A stretch of DNA of 64,000 nucleotides, taken from the NCBI GenBank assembly GCA_965229355.1, contig OZ245869.1, positions 496,001 to 560,000 on the forward strand, given 5' to 3'. The notes beneath the pieces were generated by a model, which was not told the DNA's origin, did no database searches, and saw nothing but the letters and a program-made list of their open reading frames with translations. Source of the DNA: GCA-2737725 sp965229355 (GTDB lineage Bacteria > Pseudomonadota > Alphaproteobacteria > Rhodospirillales > Rhodospirillaceae). A program made the translations under genes and the position numbers. Shown piece after piece: positions 34,761 to 42,910 of the stretch; within the stretch, counting starts at the first letter, position 1, and each line of letters starts with the position of its first letter.

Positions 34761-35057
34761 ATGAACCGCCTCACCATCTTCTCTCGCATCGCCGCCGCCG
34801 TTATCTCGGTTGGCATCGTGTCTGTCGGCTTGCCGGCCTTTGCAGGTCAATCGACCTCTGACTGGTTTGCCACTCAAAAGCAGATCCTGACCCAAACTTT
34901 GGAACAGGCTCCGCCCGTCAGCTTCAAATTCGTCGGCAGCAGCATGGTGCCGGTATTCGTGAAGCCGGCTCCGAAGTTCCTGGTCTATGTCGAAACCTTC
35001 GACGCCCCGATCGGTACTTTGGGCGGCACCTCGGCCAAGCAAGTTGCATTGCGCTAA
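34761..35057 (+). CDS. Small exported protein, first gene of the psp operon
   Basis: A 98-residue protein with a clear Sec signal peptide (about residues 1-28, ending GLPAFAG), giving a mature product of about 70 residues. AAGGAG precedes the ATG. No known domain is recognised; the mature part has a hydrophobic-Pro alternation (VPVFVKPAPKFLVYVE) that could form beta strands. Being the first gene after the sigma-54 promoter, it should be strongly induced together with PspA. A periplasmic partner or stress reporter is possible, but the sequence gives no proof. Confidence 0.8.
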   Translation: MNRLTIFSRIAAAVISVGIVSVGLPAFAGQSTSDWFATQKQILTQTLEQAPPVSFKFVGSSMVPVFVKPAPKFLVYVETFDAPIGTLGGTSAKQVALR

Positions 35058-35122
35058 TCCACCCCTCGTCACAACCGCTTCAACAGCTTATCGATTAAGA
35101 CTTAATCCCGGAGGACTTCGTT

Positions 35123-35785
35123 ATGGGTATCTTCTCTCGCCTCACCGACATCGTGAATTCCAACATCACCGCCCTGCTTGATAAGGCGGAAGACCCCTCG
35201 AAGATGATCCGCATGATCGTCCAAGAGATGGAAGACACATTAGTCGAAGTCCGCTCGGATGCGGCCCGCCTGATCGCGGATCGTAAAGAAATCGCCCGCC
35301 GCCTTGGCAAGCTGCAAGACGCTCAGACCGAATGGCAAAAGCGCGCTGAGCTGGCCTTAAGCCGTGAGCGTGAAGACCTGGCCCGTGCGGCCCTGGTCGA
35401 GAAGTCAAAAATCGCCGAATTGGTTAAAACGTTGGCGACCGACGATGCGATCCTGAGTGAACGCATGGCCAACCTGGATGCGGATATTCACCGCCTCCAA
35501 AGCAAATTGGCCGAAGCCAAAGCCAAACAGGCCAGCCTGATGGCCCGCGCTCAGACTGCAAACGCCCGTTTGTCGGTGCGCGAAGCCCTGTATGATGGCC
35601 GCGTAGATGGCGCCCTGGCCCGCTTCGACTTTATCGAAAAGAAGCTGGACGAAGTGGAAGGCCGTGTGGAAGCTTTCGATATGGGCAAGGGCAAAACCCT
35701 GGCCGATGAGATTGCCGAGTTGGAAGCCGAAAGCGAAATCGATGCCGAGTTGGCCAAGTTAAAGGCCACCGCAGGTAAAGCGTAA
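35123..35785 (+). CDS. pspA: Phage shock protein A
   Basis: A 220-residue PspA/IM30/ESCRT-III-type membrane-protecting protein, almost all coiled coil, starting with the amphipathic helix MGIFSRLTDIVNSNITALLD. The segment DPSKMIRMIVQEMEDTLVEV is typical of PspA. In the best-known system it inhibits PspF and, when released, forms oligomers that stabilise the inner membrane. CGGAGG precedes the ATG. It is the second gene of the sigma-54 operon. Confidence 0.95.
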   Translation: MGIFSRLTDIVNSNITALLDKAEDPSKMIRMIVQEMEDTLVEVRSDAARLIADRKEIARRLGKLQDAQTEWQKRAELALSREREDLARAALVEKSKIAELVKTLATDDAILSERMANLDADIHRLQSKLAEAKAKQASLMARAQTANARLSVREALYDGRVDGALARFDFIEKKLDEVEGRVEAFDMGKGKTLADEIAELEAESEIDAELAKLKATAGKA

Positions 35786-35819
35786 CCAAGCATGCGCTTG
35801 GGTCTGGGGAGAGTGCGTT

Positions 35820-36086
35820 ATGGATCTGCCGATGGATACGACTGTCGTCGCAATCAAATTCTTCGAAGTGATCAAGCTTGCGACGATCTTCGCATTTGTT
35901 CTGGGGATCCTCTGGATGAACCGCCATTACAAATCGCGCCGTAACGATGCGAAGAATTTGTCGGAAGAAGAAAGACAAACGCTCGATGACTTGGCGCGCA
36001 TCGCCGGCAGACTTGAAGACCGCGTTGTGACACTCGAGAAAATTTTAGACGCCGACGATCCGAAGTGGCGCGATAGAGCCGCCTAG
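35820..36086 (+). CDS. pspB: PspB-like membrane protein, copy 1
   Basis: An 88-residue protein with one N-terminal transmembrane helix (about residues 17-33) followed by a basic segment and a coiled coil ending in LEKILDADDPKWRDR, the usual PspB C-terminus. PspB works with PspC to sense membrane stress and bind PspA. It starts 34 bases after pspA. A second PspB-like gene follows 46 bases later. Confidence 0.88.
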   Translation: MDLPMDTTVVAIKFFEVIKLATIFAFVLGILWMNRHYKSRRNDAKNLSEEERQTLDDLARIAGRLEDRVVTLEKILDADDPKWRDRAA

Positions 36087-36132
36087 CATTGGCGGCGTAA
36101 AAGGGCCCAGACTTAAAAGGGGAAGTGCGCCG

Positions 36133-36369
36133 ATGGGCGATATTGTTATCGCGTTTATGGTTCCGATGATCATCTTCATGGTGATCGTGGCACCGATCTG
36201 GCTGATCTTGCACTACCGCGCAAAAAATCAGTCCACCAAAGTACTGAGTGCCGAAGAGCAACAAACATTAGATCAACTGGCGCGCGTCGCGGAAAAAATG
36301 GAAGCCCGCATGACCGCCCTGGAACGGATCCTGGAAACAGAAGATCCGCGTTGGAAGGAGAAGGCTTAA
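36133..36369 (+). CDS. PspB-like membrane protein, copy 2
   Basis: A 78-residue paralogue of the preceding gene, with a transmembrane helix at about residues 4-27, the coiled coil EEQQTLDQLARVAEKMEARM and the ending LERILETEDPRWKEKA. AGGGGAAG precedes the ATG. Its stop codon is directly followed by the pspC start, so it is probably translationally coupled to pspC and may be the PspC partner. The two PspB copies differ across the membrane helix, which suggests different roles. Confidence 0.88.
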   Translation: MGDIVIAFMVPMIIFMVIVAPIWLILHYRAKNQSTKVLSAEEQQTLDQLARVAEKMEARMTALERILETEDPRWKEKA

Positions 36370-36792
36370 ATGATCTCGAAGAACACCATCTATCGTGACA
36401 CTGATCGCGGCAAGATTGCCGGTGTGGTCGCAGGTATCGCCAACCACTTCAACTGGAACCTGACCTACACGCGCGCTGGCTGGATTGTTGCGACGATCTT
36501 CTGGCCGCCGGTGATGATTGCTGCTTACGTCCTGATGGCGTGGTTGCTGGATCCGAAACCACGCGATGGCATCGTGAGTGCCACCGCAACCATGAACAGC
36601 AAATTGGACGACATTGGCCGTGGTTTAGGATTGACTGGCAATGCATCCGACCCCTCACCCATGAAGAACCGCTTTGTTGACGTGCGTGATCGCTTCAGCC
36701 GCTTGGAGCAACGTTTGCGCTCGATGGAGAAAGTTGTGACCAGCCGCGAGTTCCAGATTGACCGCGAACTGCGCAAATCTGGTCACGTTTAA
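36370..36792 (+). CDS. pspC: Phage shock protein C
   Basis: A 140-residue inner-membrane protein with the PspC domain at about residues 5-62 (IYRDTDRGKIAGVVAGIANHF, then a transmembrane helix around WIVATIFWPPVMIAAYVLMAWLL). A helical C-terminal tail (VRDRFSRLEQRLRSMEKVV) could contact PspB or PspA. It begins at the base after the pspB copy 2 stop. In known systems PspB and PspC relieve PspA inhibition of PspF. Confidence 0.92.
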   Translation: MISKNTIYRDTDRGKIAGVVAGIANHFNWNLTYTRAGWIVATIFWPPVMIAAYVLMAWLLDPKPRDGIVSATATMNSKLDDIGRGLGLTGNASDPSPMKNRFVDVRDRFSRLEQRLRSMEKVVTSREFQIDRELRKSGHV

Positions 36793-36877
36793 GACCACAT
36801 AAGCATACCGTTTCATTTTCATCTCGGCTTCACCACCGGTTCAAACCCTGAGCCGGTGAACAGGGGAAGTGTGTGCC

Positions 36878-37783
36878 ATGATTGCTCTCTTCGTCGCCGC
36901 AATGGCCATGTTTTTCGGTTTCATTACTGGCAGCCCCACGCAAGCGGCTTCGGTTGTGAAGATCGGCATTGTCGATTTGGGTATCGAGCGCGCTGACTAT
37001 TCAGACATGGAAAACGTGACTGTCCGAACTATGAGCTTCTGGACATCGGGCACCAATGACGCGCGCAAACAAGACAAAAGCCATCGCAATAATCACGGCG
37101 AAGAAATGGTCCGCGAAGCCGTGCGTAACTTCCGCACCATCGACAAGAAAACCCCCATCATCATTTATGTCGCAACCCCCTTCCGCGCCGACCCGGCCAC
37201 GGGCGCTTTGACCTTAAGCATGAGCGATCTGGAATTTGCTTATGATTGGTTTGCCCATGAAGACGTGAAACTGGTCGGCCAAATGTTTGTAGGTCGCGAC
37301 ACCGCCGACCAACGGGCCGCCCTCGCCAAAGCCATGGAGCGTGGATTGGTTGTACTGGCCTCAGCAGGCAATGGCCCCAGCTCAAACGTTGTGCCGCCCT
37401 ATCCGGCTGCATATGACGACGTGATCTCAATTTCGACGACAGCCCTGTCGGAAGAACTGTCGCGCGAACCTGATCGCAACACATATGTTGATTTCTCGGT
37501 CGCCCCCAAAGCCATGTCGAGCATCAGCTATCGTTCAAACCCTGAAGCCCAAAGCCTGCAAGGGTCGTCGGCTGCCACAGCTTCGGCTTTGGGCATTCTT
37601 GCCGCCCTGCATGTGAAAGCGCCGGTGCGCAACCGTGAAGATGCCGTTGCGATGATGAGCTGCGTTGCACGCCCGGTCGATACGGTTGCAGGCGGCAAGG
37701 GCTGGGGCAATGGCGTGCTGGTGGCCTCGGAAGTCGCCGCGAAAATGGCGAACGGCGCGCAGCCCTGCACTCGTGCAGCATAA
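36878..37783 (+). CDS. Exported subtilisin-like (S8) serine protease in the psp operon
   Basis: A 301-residue protein with a signal peptide (about residues 1-24, ending PTQAA). The S8 triad can be traced in order: Asp in IGIVDLGIE, His in NNHGEEMVREAV, the oxyanion Asn in VVLASAGNGPSS, and Ser in LQGSSAATASALG. It is short, with no visible prodomain and no C-terminal extension. The ATG at 36878 with AGGGGAAG before it is preferred to a GTG at 36869. It lies 85 bases after pspC in the same direction. A periplasmic protease induced with Psp proteins is not part of the classical operon. Confidence 0.82.
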   Translation: MIALFVAAMAMFFGFITGSPTQAASVVKIGIVDLGIERADYSDMENVTVRTMSFWTSGTNDARKQDKSHRNNHGEEMVREAVRNFRTIDKKTPIIIYVATPFRADPATGALTLSMSDLEFAYDWFAHEDVKLVGQMFVGRDTADQRAALAKAMERGLVVLASAGNGPSSNVVPPYPAAYDDVISISTTALSEELSREPDRNTYVDFSVAPKAMSSISYRSNPEAQSLQGSSAATASALGILAALHVKAPVRNREDAVAMMSCVARPVDTVAGGKGWGNGVLVASEVAAKMANGAQPCTRAA

Positions 37784-37841
37784 GAACGCCGCCTCAGAAA
37801 GTGCTGCTTAACAAAACTAAAAATACCTCGGGAGCAAACAT

Positions 37842-38546
37842 ATGAGCCGCTATGACGACGAGGATGAAGATCAGTCACGCCACAGAAGTGGACGTAGCCG
37901 GGGCATAGGCACCATTATCGGCTGCTTCGTGATCGCGATTGTGGCTGTATCGCTTTTTGATAGCGATCACCATCGCCAAGTCAAACGCGTCGCTGCCAAA
38001 GAAGCGCATGAAATGCTGATGGCGGCCAATGACGTGACCGAACGCACAGCCCCCGACAGTAACGATGTGGTGACCTACAAGATCAATAAAGGCCATGTCG
38101 TGATCACGCCGACCACCGGCGAAGCCACAATTGATATGAAAGATGACTTACGTGCGCGGGCGCAAATTAAAGTGAATGGCAAACGCACGACCATTACGGT
38201 CGACGACGACTATTCAGACGACAGCAAAATCAAGATTTCTGTTCCGGCCAATGAAGCCTGTCGCATTGAACTGAGTGCGGGCTTGCTAGAAGTCAAACGC
38301 CTGCCCTGCACCAACTCTGAATTCATTGTGCGTTCAGGCAAAATGGAAGTGACCGATGTGCCGAAAAGGCATGGGAGCCTGACAGGCTCTGTCAGCGTCG
38401 GCACAGTGAAGATCGACGGCGGCAGCGGCAAAGTCAGCAAAAGCTCAGGCGTGGGCGACCTGCGCGCTGAAGCCACAGCGACCGGGAATGGCCCAGCGCT
38501 TAATGCCCGCGTTGATGTGGGCATGCTGACGGTGGATGTTGAATAA
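37842..38546 (+). CDS. Membrane-anchored beta-helical (DUF4097/toastrack-like) protein
   Basis: A 234-residue protein: a short acidic/basic cytoplasmic N-terminus, one transmembrane helix (about residues 22-39), then an extracytoplasmic, beta-rich domain with repeating short strands (IELSAGLLEVKRL, FIVRSGKMEVTDV, LTGSVSVGTVKIDG, SSGVGDLRAE). The strand pattern resembles DUF4097/toastrack domains, which occur with PspC-type proteins and Lia-type envelope stress systems. That likeness is by eye only. It is the last gene of the psp operon in this direction. Confidence 0.7.
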   Translation: MSRYDDEDEDQSRHRSGRSRGIGTIIGCFVIAIVAVSLFDSDHHRQVKRVAAKEAHEMLMAANDVTERTAPDSNDVVTYKINKGHVVITPTTGEATIDMKDDLRARAQIKVNGKRTTITVDDDYSDDSKIKISVPANEACRIELSAGLLEVKRLPCTNSEFIVRSGKMEVTDVPKRHGSLTGSVSVGTVKIDGGSGKVSKSSGVGDLRAEATATGNGPALNARVDVGMLTVDVE

Positions 38547-38562
38547 CAACCACCGTCTTCGC

Positions 38563-39876
38563 TTAAGCGTGATAATCGTGGTGAATGTCTTTGCCGGTAT
38601 AGTCTTTCAACATCGCGGTTGCGATCAGGCTGCACACGGCGCAAGCGGCCACGTAAAACGCAATCGCCGTACCGGTGCCAAAGCCTGCAAATAATGCAGC
38701 GGCAATCATCGGTGCAGGGCCACCGGCAATCAGTGACGCCAGCTGATACCCGAGCGACGAGCCGGAATAGCGCACACGGCCCGTGAAGGCTTCGGCGATT
38801 AAGGCCGCTTGCGGGCCATACATCATGTCGTGCGGCACCAGCGACAAGACGATAGCGATAAAGATAAACGTGGTGTCTTTGGTATCGAGCATGCCGAAAT
38901 ACACGAACGCGAATACGCCAGTTAAAGCAGCACCAATCATGTACATCTTCTTGCGGCCAATACGGTCAGACAAATGTCCTGACAATGGAATGGTGACAAA
39001 CGACACCACAGCGGCCACCAAGACCGCCGTCAGCAAAAAGTCACGGCTGACACCCAAGGCCGTCGTGCCATACGAAAACACAAAGGCAGTGAACACGTAG
39101 AACGGTGCTTGCTCACCCATGCGCAACAAGGCTGAGAGCAGGATCTCTTTCGGGTGTTTGCGAATCGCCTCTAACACTGGTTGGCGCTCCACTTTCTTTT
39201 CCGACACCAGTTTGGAGAAGGTGGGCGTTTCCAAAATACCGAGACGGATATAAAGCCCGACCGCGATCAGGAAGATCGACAGCAGGAACGGAATACGCCA
39301 ACCCCAATCCAGGAACGCATCGCCCGACACCGCGCTGAACACCAACACAGCTGCATTGGCTAAGAACAACCCCGCAGGCACGCCAAATTGCGGCCAGGCT
39401 GCGATATAGCCGCGATGGTTATTGGTGCGCGCCCACTCCATCGCCAGCAGCACCGAGCCACCCCATTCACCACCGACGCCGATACCTTGGATGAAGCGCA
39501 ACACGGTCAGCAACACCGCGCCCCACAAACCAATGCTTTCGTATGTCGGCACCAACGCCACCAGGAACGTCGCCACACCCATTAGCAATAACGTCGCCAC
39601 CAACGTCGCTTTGCGGCCAATGCGGTCGCCATAGTGACCAAAGATCGCAGCGCCAATGGGGCGCGCGGCAAAACCCACCGCATACACCATGAAGGCTTGC
39701 AGTGTGCCCATTAGCGGCTCTGATTCCGGGAAGTACAACTTCGCGAATACCAAGCCCGTGACAGTCGAATACAAAAAGAAGTCGTACCACTCGATGGTAG
39801 TGCCGATGGTCGAGGCGATCACGGCGCGTTTGAGCTGCCGGTGATGTTCCTCTGGTGACATATGTGCGTGATCCAT
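38563..39876 (-). CDS. MFS transporter, metabolite:H+ symporter type
   Basis: A 437-residue inner-membrane transporter with 12 predicted helices of the MHS (ProP/KgtP/ShiA-like) branch: GTTIEWYDFFLYSTVTGLVFA in helix 1, the loop motif GHYGDRIGRKATL between helices 2 and 3, and GHLSDRIGRKKMYM in the second half. Substrates in this group are organic acids or osmolytes; the exact one is unknown. GGAG lies upstream of the ATG at 39876, which is favoured over a TTG at 39882. It converges with the psp operon. Confidence 0.9.
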   Translation of the reverse strand: MDHAHMSPEEHHRQLKRAVIASTIGTTIEWYDFFLYSTVTGLVFAKLYFPESEPLMGTLQAFMVYAVGFAARPIGAAIFGHYGDRIGRKATLVATLLLMGVATFLVALVPTYESIGLWGAVLLTVLRFIQGIGVGGEWGGSVLLAMEWARTNNHRGYIAAWPQFGVPAGLFLANAAVLVFSAVSGDAFLDWGWRIPFLLSIFLIAVGLYIRLGILETPTFSKLVSEKKVERQPVLEAIRKHPKEILLSALLRMGEQAPFYVFTAFVFSYGTTALGVSRDFLLTAVLVAAVVSFVTIPLSGHLSDRIGRKKMYMIGAALTGVFAFVYFGMLDTKDTTFIFIAIVLSLVPHDMMYGPQAALIAEAFTGRVRYSGSSLGYQLASLIAGGPAPMIAAALFAGFGTGTAIAFYVAACAVCSLIATAMLKDYTGKDIHHDYHA

Positions 39877-39932
39877 CCCCAACTCCCCAGTCAGATGTGG
39901 CCCATGTTTAAGTAGTAGGTGTTTATACGCGC

Positions 39933-40487
39933 CTACTTATCATCATATTTGATCGCAACGATCTCGATGCTTTCATCGCCGCCCGGTGTACGGAGAGTGA
40001 CGGTATCGCCTTCGCCCGCTTTCATTAGCGCTTTGGCAATCGGCGAAATCCAACTGACTTTGCCTTCATCCAAGTTCGCTTCGTCGACACCAACAATCTT
40101 TACGGTCCGCTCTTCGTCTTTGGAATCCGCGTAGGTGACAATGGCGCCGAAGAATACCTGCTCGCGGTTCTTCTGCTGCTTAGGGTCGACCACCACGGCG
40201 CTTTCAAGGCGCTTGGTGAGATAGCGCATCCGGCGGTCGATCTCGCGCAGGCGCTTCTTGCCGTAGATGTAATCGCCGTTTTCCGAGCGATCACCATTGC
40301 CCGCCGCCCACGACACCACTTCGACCACCTTGGGCCGTTCGACGCGCGCTAGGTTGTTCAACTCACTCCGCATCATCTCGAACCCATGCGGGGTCACATA
40401 GTTCTTCAAACCGGCCGGAATTCCCTGCGGTTCTTCGTCCGGCAGTTCGTCTTCAGTGTCGGTCTCTTTGGTGAAAGCTTTGCTCAT
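39933..40487 (-). CDS. greB: Transcription elongation factor GreB
   Basis: A 184-residue Gre factor. An acidic N-terminal extension of about 25 residues (TDTEDELPDEEP) precedes the coiled coil, whose tip holds the acidic pair within NGDRSENGDYIYGKKRLREID. This matches the GreB rather than the GreA pattern. The C-terminal FKBP-like domain ends GGDESIEIVAIKYDD. It rescues backtracked RNA polymerase by stimulating transcript cleavage. Same strand as the MFS gene, 56 bases upstream of it. The 283-base gap to its right holds no gene. Confidence 0.93.
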   Translation of the reverse strand: MSKAFTKETDTEDELPDEEPQGIPAGLKNYVTPHGFEMMRSELNNLARVERPKVVEVVSWAAGNGDRSENGDYIYGKKRLREIDRRMRYLTKRLESAVVVDPKQQKNREQVFFGAIVTYADSKDEERTVKIVGVDEANLDEGKVSWISPIAKALMKAGEGDTVTLRTPGGDESIEIVAIKYDDK

Positions 40488-40770
40488 GGGGGCGGTTTTA
40501 TAGTTGGGGGTCGATCACTGCAAATATGTGTCCATCAGGCAGTGCAAGCCCAGCTTGCGGCCACCTGATCAGCCTTAGGGCGGGCATAAGCCTGCCCAAA
40601 TCGTCTTTTAGGGCAGAAAAGCCACCTAAAGCCTTGGGGCATCATCATTCGCGCTTTATTAAGATACTTAAAATAAAGTAGAAACCAGTGGTTGGGGCTT
40701 GGCCTCGTGGGGAAACAACCTGCGGGGGTTACGTTTGACCAAGCTAGAGAGTTCCCGGGTTTAGGGTTCG

Positions 40771-41757
40771 ATGAGCATAAAAAAGTTTGATAAAGACCGC
40801 CGCGGCGACATCGATATCTACCTCGGTGAACCGAATGAGCAGGTCCGTGAAAGTATGCGCGCCATGCTGCGCGGTGAGGGTTATCGCAAAACCCGCACCT
40901 TTGCGCGCATGGAAGACATGCTGGCCGCGTTCAGCGAAAACTCACCCGATCTTCTGATTTTGTCGGACGACTTGCACGAGTCGGCCTTCCAACTGGTCAA
41001 AGACATCCGCCACTTCAAGATGGGCCGTAACCCATTCATTCTCATCACGATGATGGTGGGTGCGGATAACGACGCGAAGTTGAAAAAGGCCATTTTGGCG
41101 GGCTGCGATGACGTGATGATTAAGCCCGTCTCGCCCGGCAAGATGCTGGACCGCATCATCCATTTCACCTTCAACCGCATCCCTTTCATCGTCACGACCG
41201 ACTACGTGGGCCCGGAGCGTCGCCGCACCACCGACCGTCCGTCGAAGATCCGCCAATTGATTGTCGTGAACACCTTGCGCGACAAGGCTGAAGGTAAGCG
41301 CATTACTGCTGCCGAGTTGAACCGTCAGGTCGAGACGTGCATGACCGACGTGATGGCCTCGCGCTTGGATAGCCATGGCCTGAAGCTGGGTTACATCTGC
41401 AACCTGATCCTCAAAGCGTACGAGGAAAAGAAGATCGACAAGCAAGTCTACGAGAACCTGCTGGTTCTGGTGAGCGTGCTGGAAGATGCTGGCCGCACTG
41501 CCAAGATTTTGGGCGAGCCGGACCTGAACGACATCTGCCAAAACTTGGCCCGTCAGGTTGAGGAAGTGGCCGAAACCTACGAAAGCCCGCCGGATAGCGG
41601 CTTGGCGACGTTACGCAAGCTCACCCGTGCGTTCGAGTTGGCCAAACAGTCAACCGAGAAGCGATTCTCGGCCAACGCAATTGCTGGGGCAACCGAAGAA
41701 CCTGCGCCGAAGGGTGGCGACGTCACAATCCGCCCTGAAGATTTGGCAAAAGCTTAA
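40771..41757 (+). CDS. Atypical receiver-domain protein, copy 1
   Basis: A 328-residue cytoplasmic protein. Residues about 12-135 form a CheY-like receiver (IYLGEPNEQVRESMRAML, DLLILSDDLHES, NPFILITMMVGA, DDVMIKPVS). At the phospho-acceptor strand the end reads LSDD rather than LD, and the usual N-terminal acidic pair is missing (GEPN), so phosphorylation is uncertain. A TTDYVGPERRR linker leads to a helical C-terminal domain without a DNA-binding motif. A paralogue with the same layout follows 179 bases later. The organisation suggests two related regulators of protein-protein type. Confidence 0.8.
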   Translation: MSIKKFDKDRRGDIDIYLGEPNEQVRESMRAMLRGEGYRKTRTFARMEDMLAAFSENSPDLLILSDDLHESAFQLVKDIRHFKMGRNPFILITMMVGADNDAKLKKAILAGCDDVMIKPVSPGKMLDRIIHFTFNRIPFIVTTDYVGPERRRTTDRPSKIRQLIVVNTLRDKAEGKRITAAELNRQVETCMTDVMASRLDSHGLKLGYICNLILKAYEEKKIDKQVYENLLVLVSVLEDAGRTAKILGEPDLNDICQNLARQVEEVAETYESPPDSGLATLRKLTRAFELAKQSTEKRFSANAIAGATEEPAPKGGDVTIRPEDLAKA

Positions 41758-41936
41758 CCCACTGATTTCACGCGACATATTTCCATAGCAGAATTGTTAC
41801 TTATGCGTGGGTTTAGGGTCATGTTCTCGCCTGATACTTGCATCCCCAGGGCAAATCCGAGATGATTAGAGTGTCGGGGGACAAAATGCTGGCGAACTCC
41901 ACGTCTCATGCTTTCTTTGCGGGTGCGATCTAACTC

Positions 41937-42866
41937 ATGGCGCGCCTTGATAAGGAATCGTTGAAGAAGATCACCGTCTATATCGGTGAGAAGAACTATT
42001 ACGAGCGTCAGCAGCTCCGCGACATGTTCAAAGGCCAAGGCCTGACCCAGATTGTTTGCCACGCTAATCTGCAGGCGATGCGCGAAGTGATGATGCAGGT
42101 GCCGCCTGATCTTCTTGTCATCTCCGACGACTTCGACACCGATGTCTTCAAGGTCATCCGAGAAATCCGCAATCAGAAGCTCGGCGATAACCCTTTCATG
42201 CTGATTACGATGTTAGTCAGCGCCAACCGTCCGCAATCGCTGAAGCAAGCCATCAGCATTGGCGTCGACGATATTATCGTAAAGCCCCTGACCGCCGAGC
42301 GCATTCAAGAGCGCCTGCGCCTAGTTACCTTCCACCGCCAGCCCTTTATCGTCACTGATGACTACTTGGGCCCGCAACGCAAGAATATGGAATACACTGG
42401 CAAAGTGCGCCGCATCGCCGTGCTGAACACCATGTTGGAAAAGGTGAACGGCCGTGAGTTCGATAAAACCGCACTGCGCGATGCCGTTGAAGGGTCGCTT
42501 CAAGAAGTGCTGCAAGCCAAACTTGATAGCCAAAGCTTCCGTTTGGGCGAAGTGTGCGAACGCTTGGTCAATGCTTACGACACAAACCTGGTAACCGAGG
42601 AAGTTCAGAACGACCTTATCATGCTGGCCGATGTGCTGGATGAAGCTTCAGGCGTAGCCAAGAAATTGCGCGATAACTCCCTCGCTGGTTTGTGTGAGCA
42701 ATTGGCCGAGAACGTGCGCGGCATTGCCGACCACTACGATGATGTTTCATCCTCTGAAATTGATCTCATCCGCAAAGTGACAGCGGCCTTTAAGATGGCT
42801 ATGAATTCGGGCCCGGCCGCCGACCCATCCTCTGACGACAGCTACGACGCGGCCGCGCTGAACTAA
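41937..42866 (+). CDS. Atypical receiver-domain protein, copy 2
   Basis: A 309-residue paralogue of the preceding protein with the same receiver deviations: VYIGEKNYYERQQL, DLLVISDDFDTD, then NPFMLITMLVSA and DDIIVKPLT. The linker VTDDYLGPQRKN mirrors VGPERRR in copy 1. The C-terminal part is helical (VCERLVNAYDTNLVTEEVQ). Each has its own upstream region, so they may be separately expressed. A small hairpin (CCTCCA/TGGAGG, 42867-42885) follows. No kinase gene is adjacent. Confidence 0.8.
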   Translation: MARLDKESLKKITVYIGEKNYYERQQLRDMFKGQGLTQIVCHANLQAMREVMMQVPPDLLVISDDFDTDVFKVIREIRNQKLGDNPFMLITMLVSANRPQSLKQAISIGVDDIIVKPLTAERIQERLRLVTFHRQPFIVTDDYLGPQRKNMEYTGKVRRIAVLNTMLEKVNGREFDKTALRDAVEGSLQEVLQAKLDSQSFRLGEVCERLVNAYDTNLVTEEVQNDLIMLADVLDEASGVAKKLRDNSLAGLCEQLAENVRGIADHYDDVSSSEIDLIRKVTAAFKMAMNSGPAADPSSDDSYDAAALN

Positions 42867-42910
42867 CCTCCAAGCTTTGTGGAGGCGTACTTCGGGGGAT
42901 CCGCGTCTTG

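Noticed and set aside
40942..41541. 199-codon antisense frame opposite the first receiver-like gene
   Set aside because: The plus-strand gene has a clear receiver domain and a paralogue. The antisense frame has no start context or domain.
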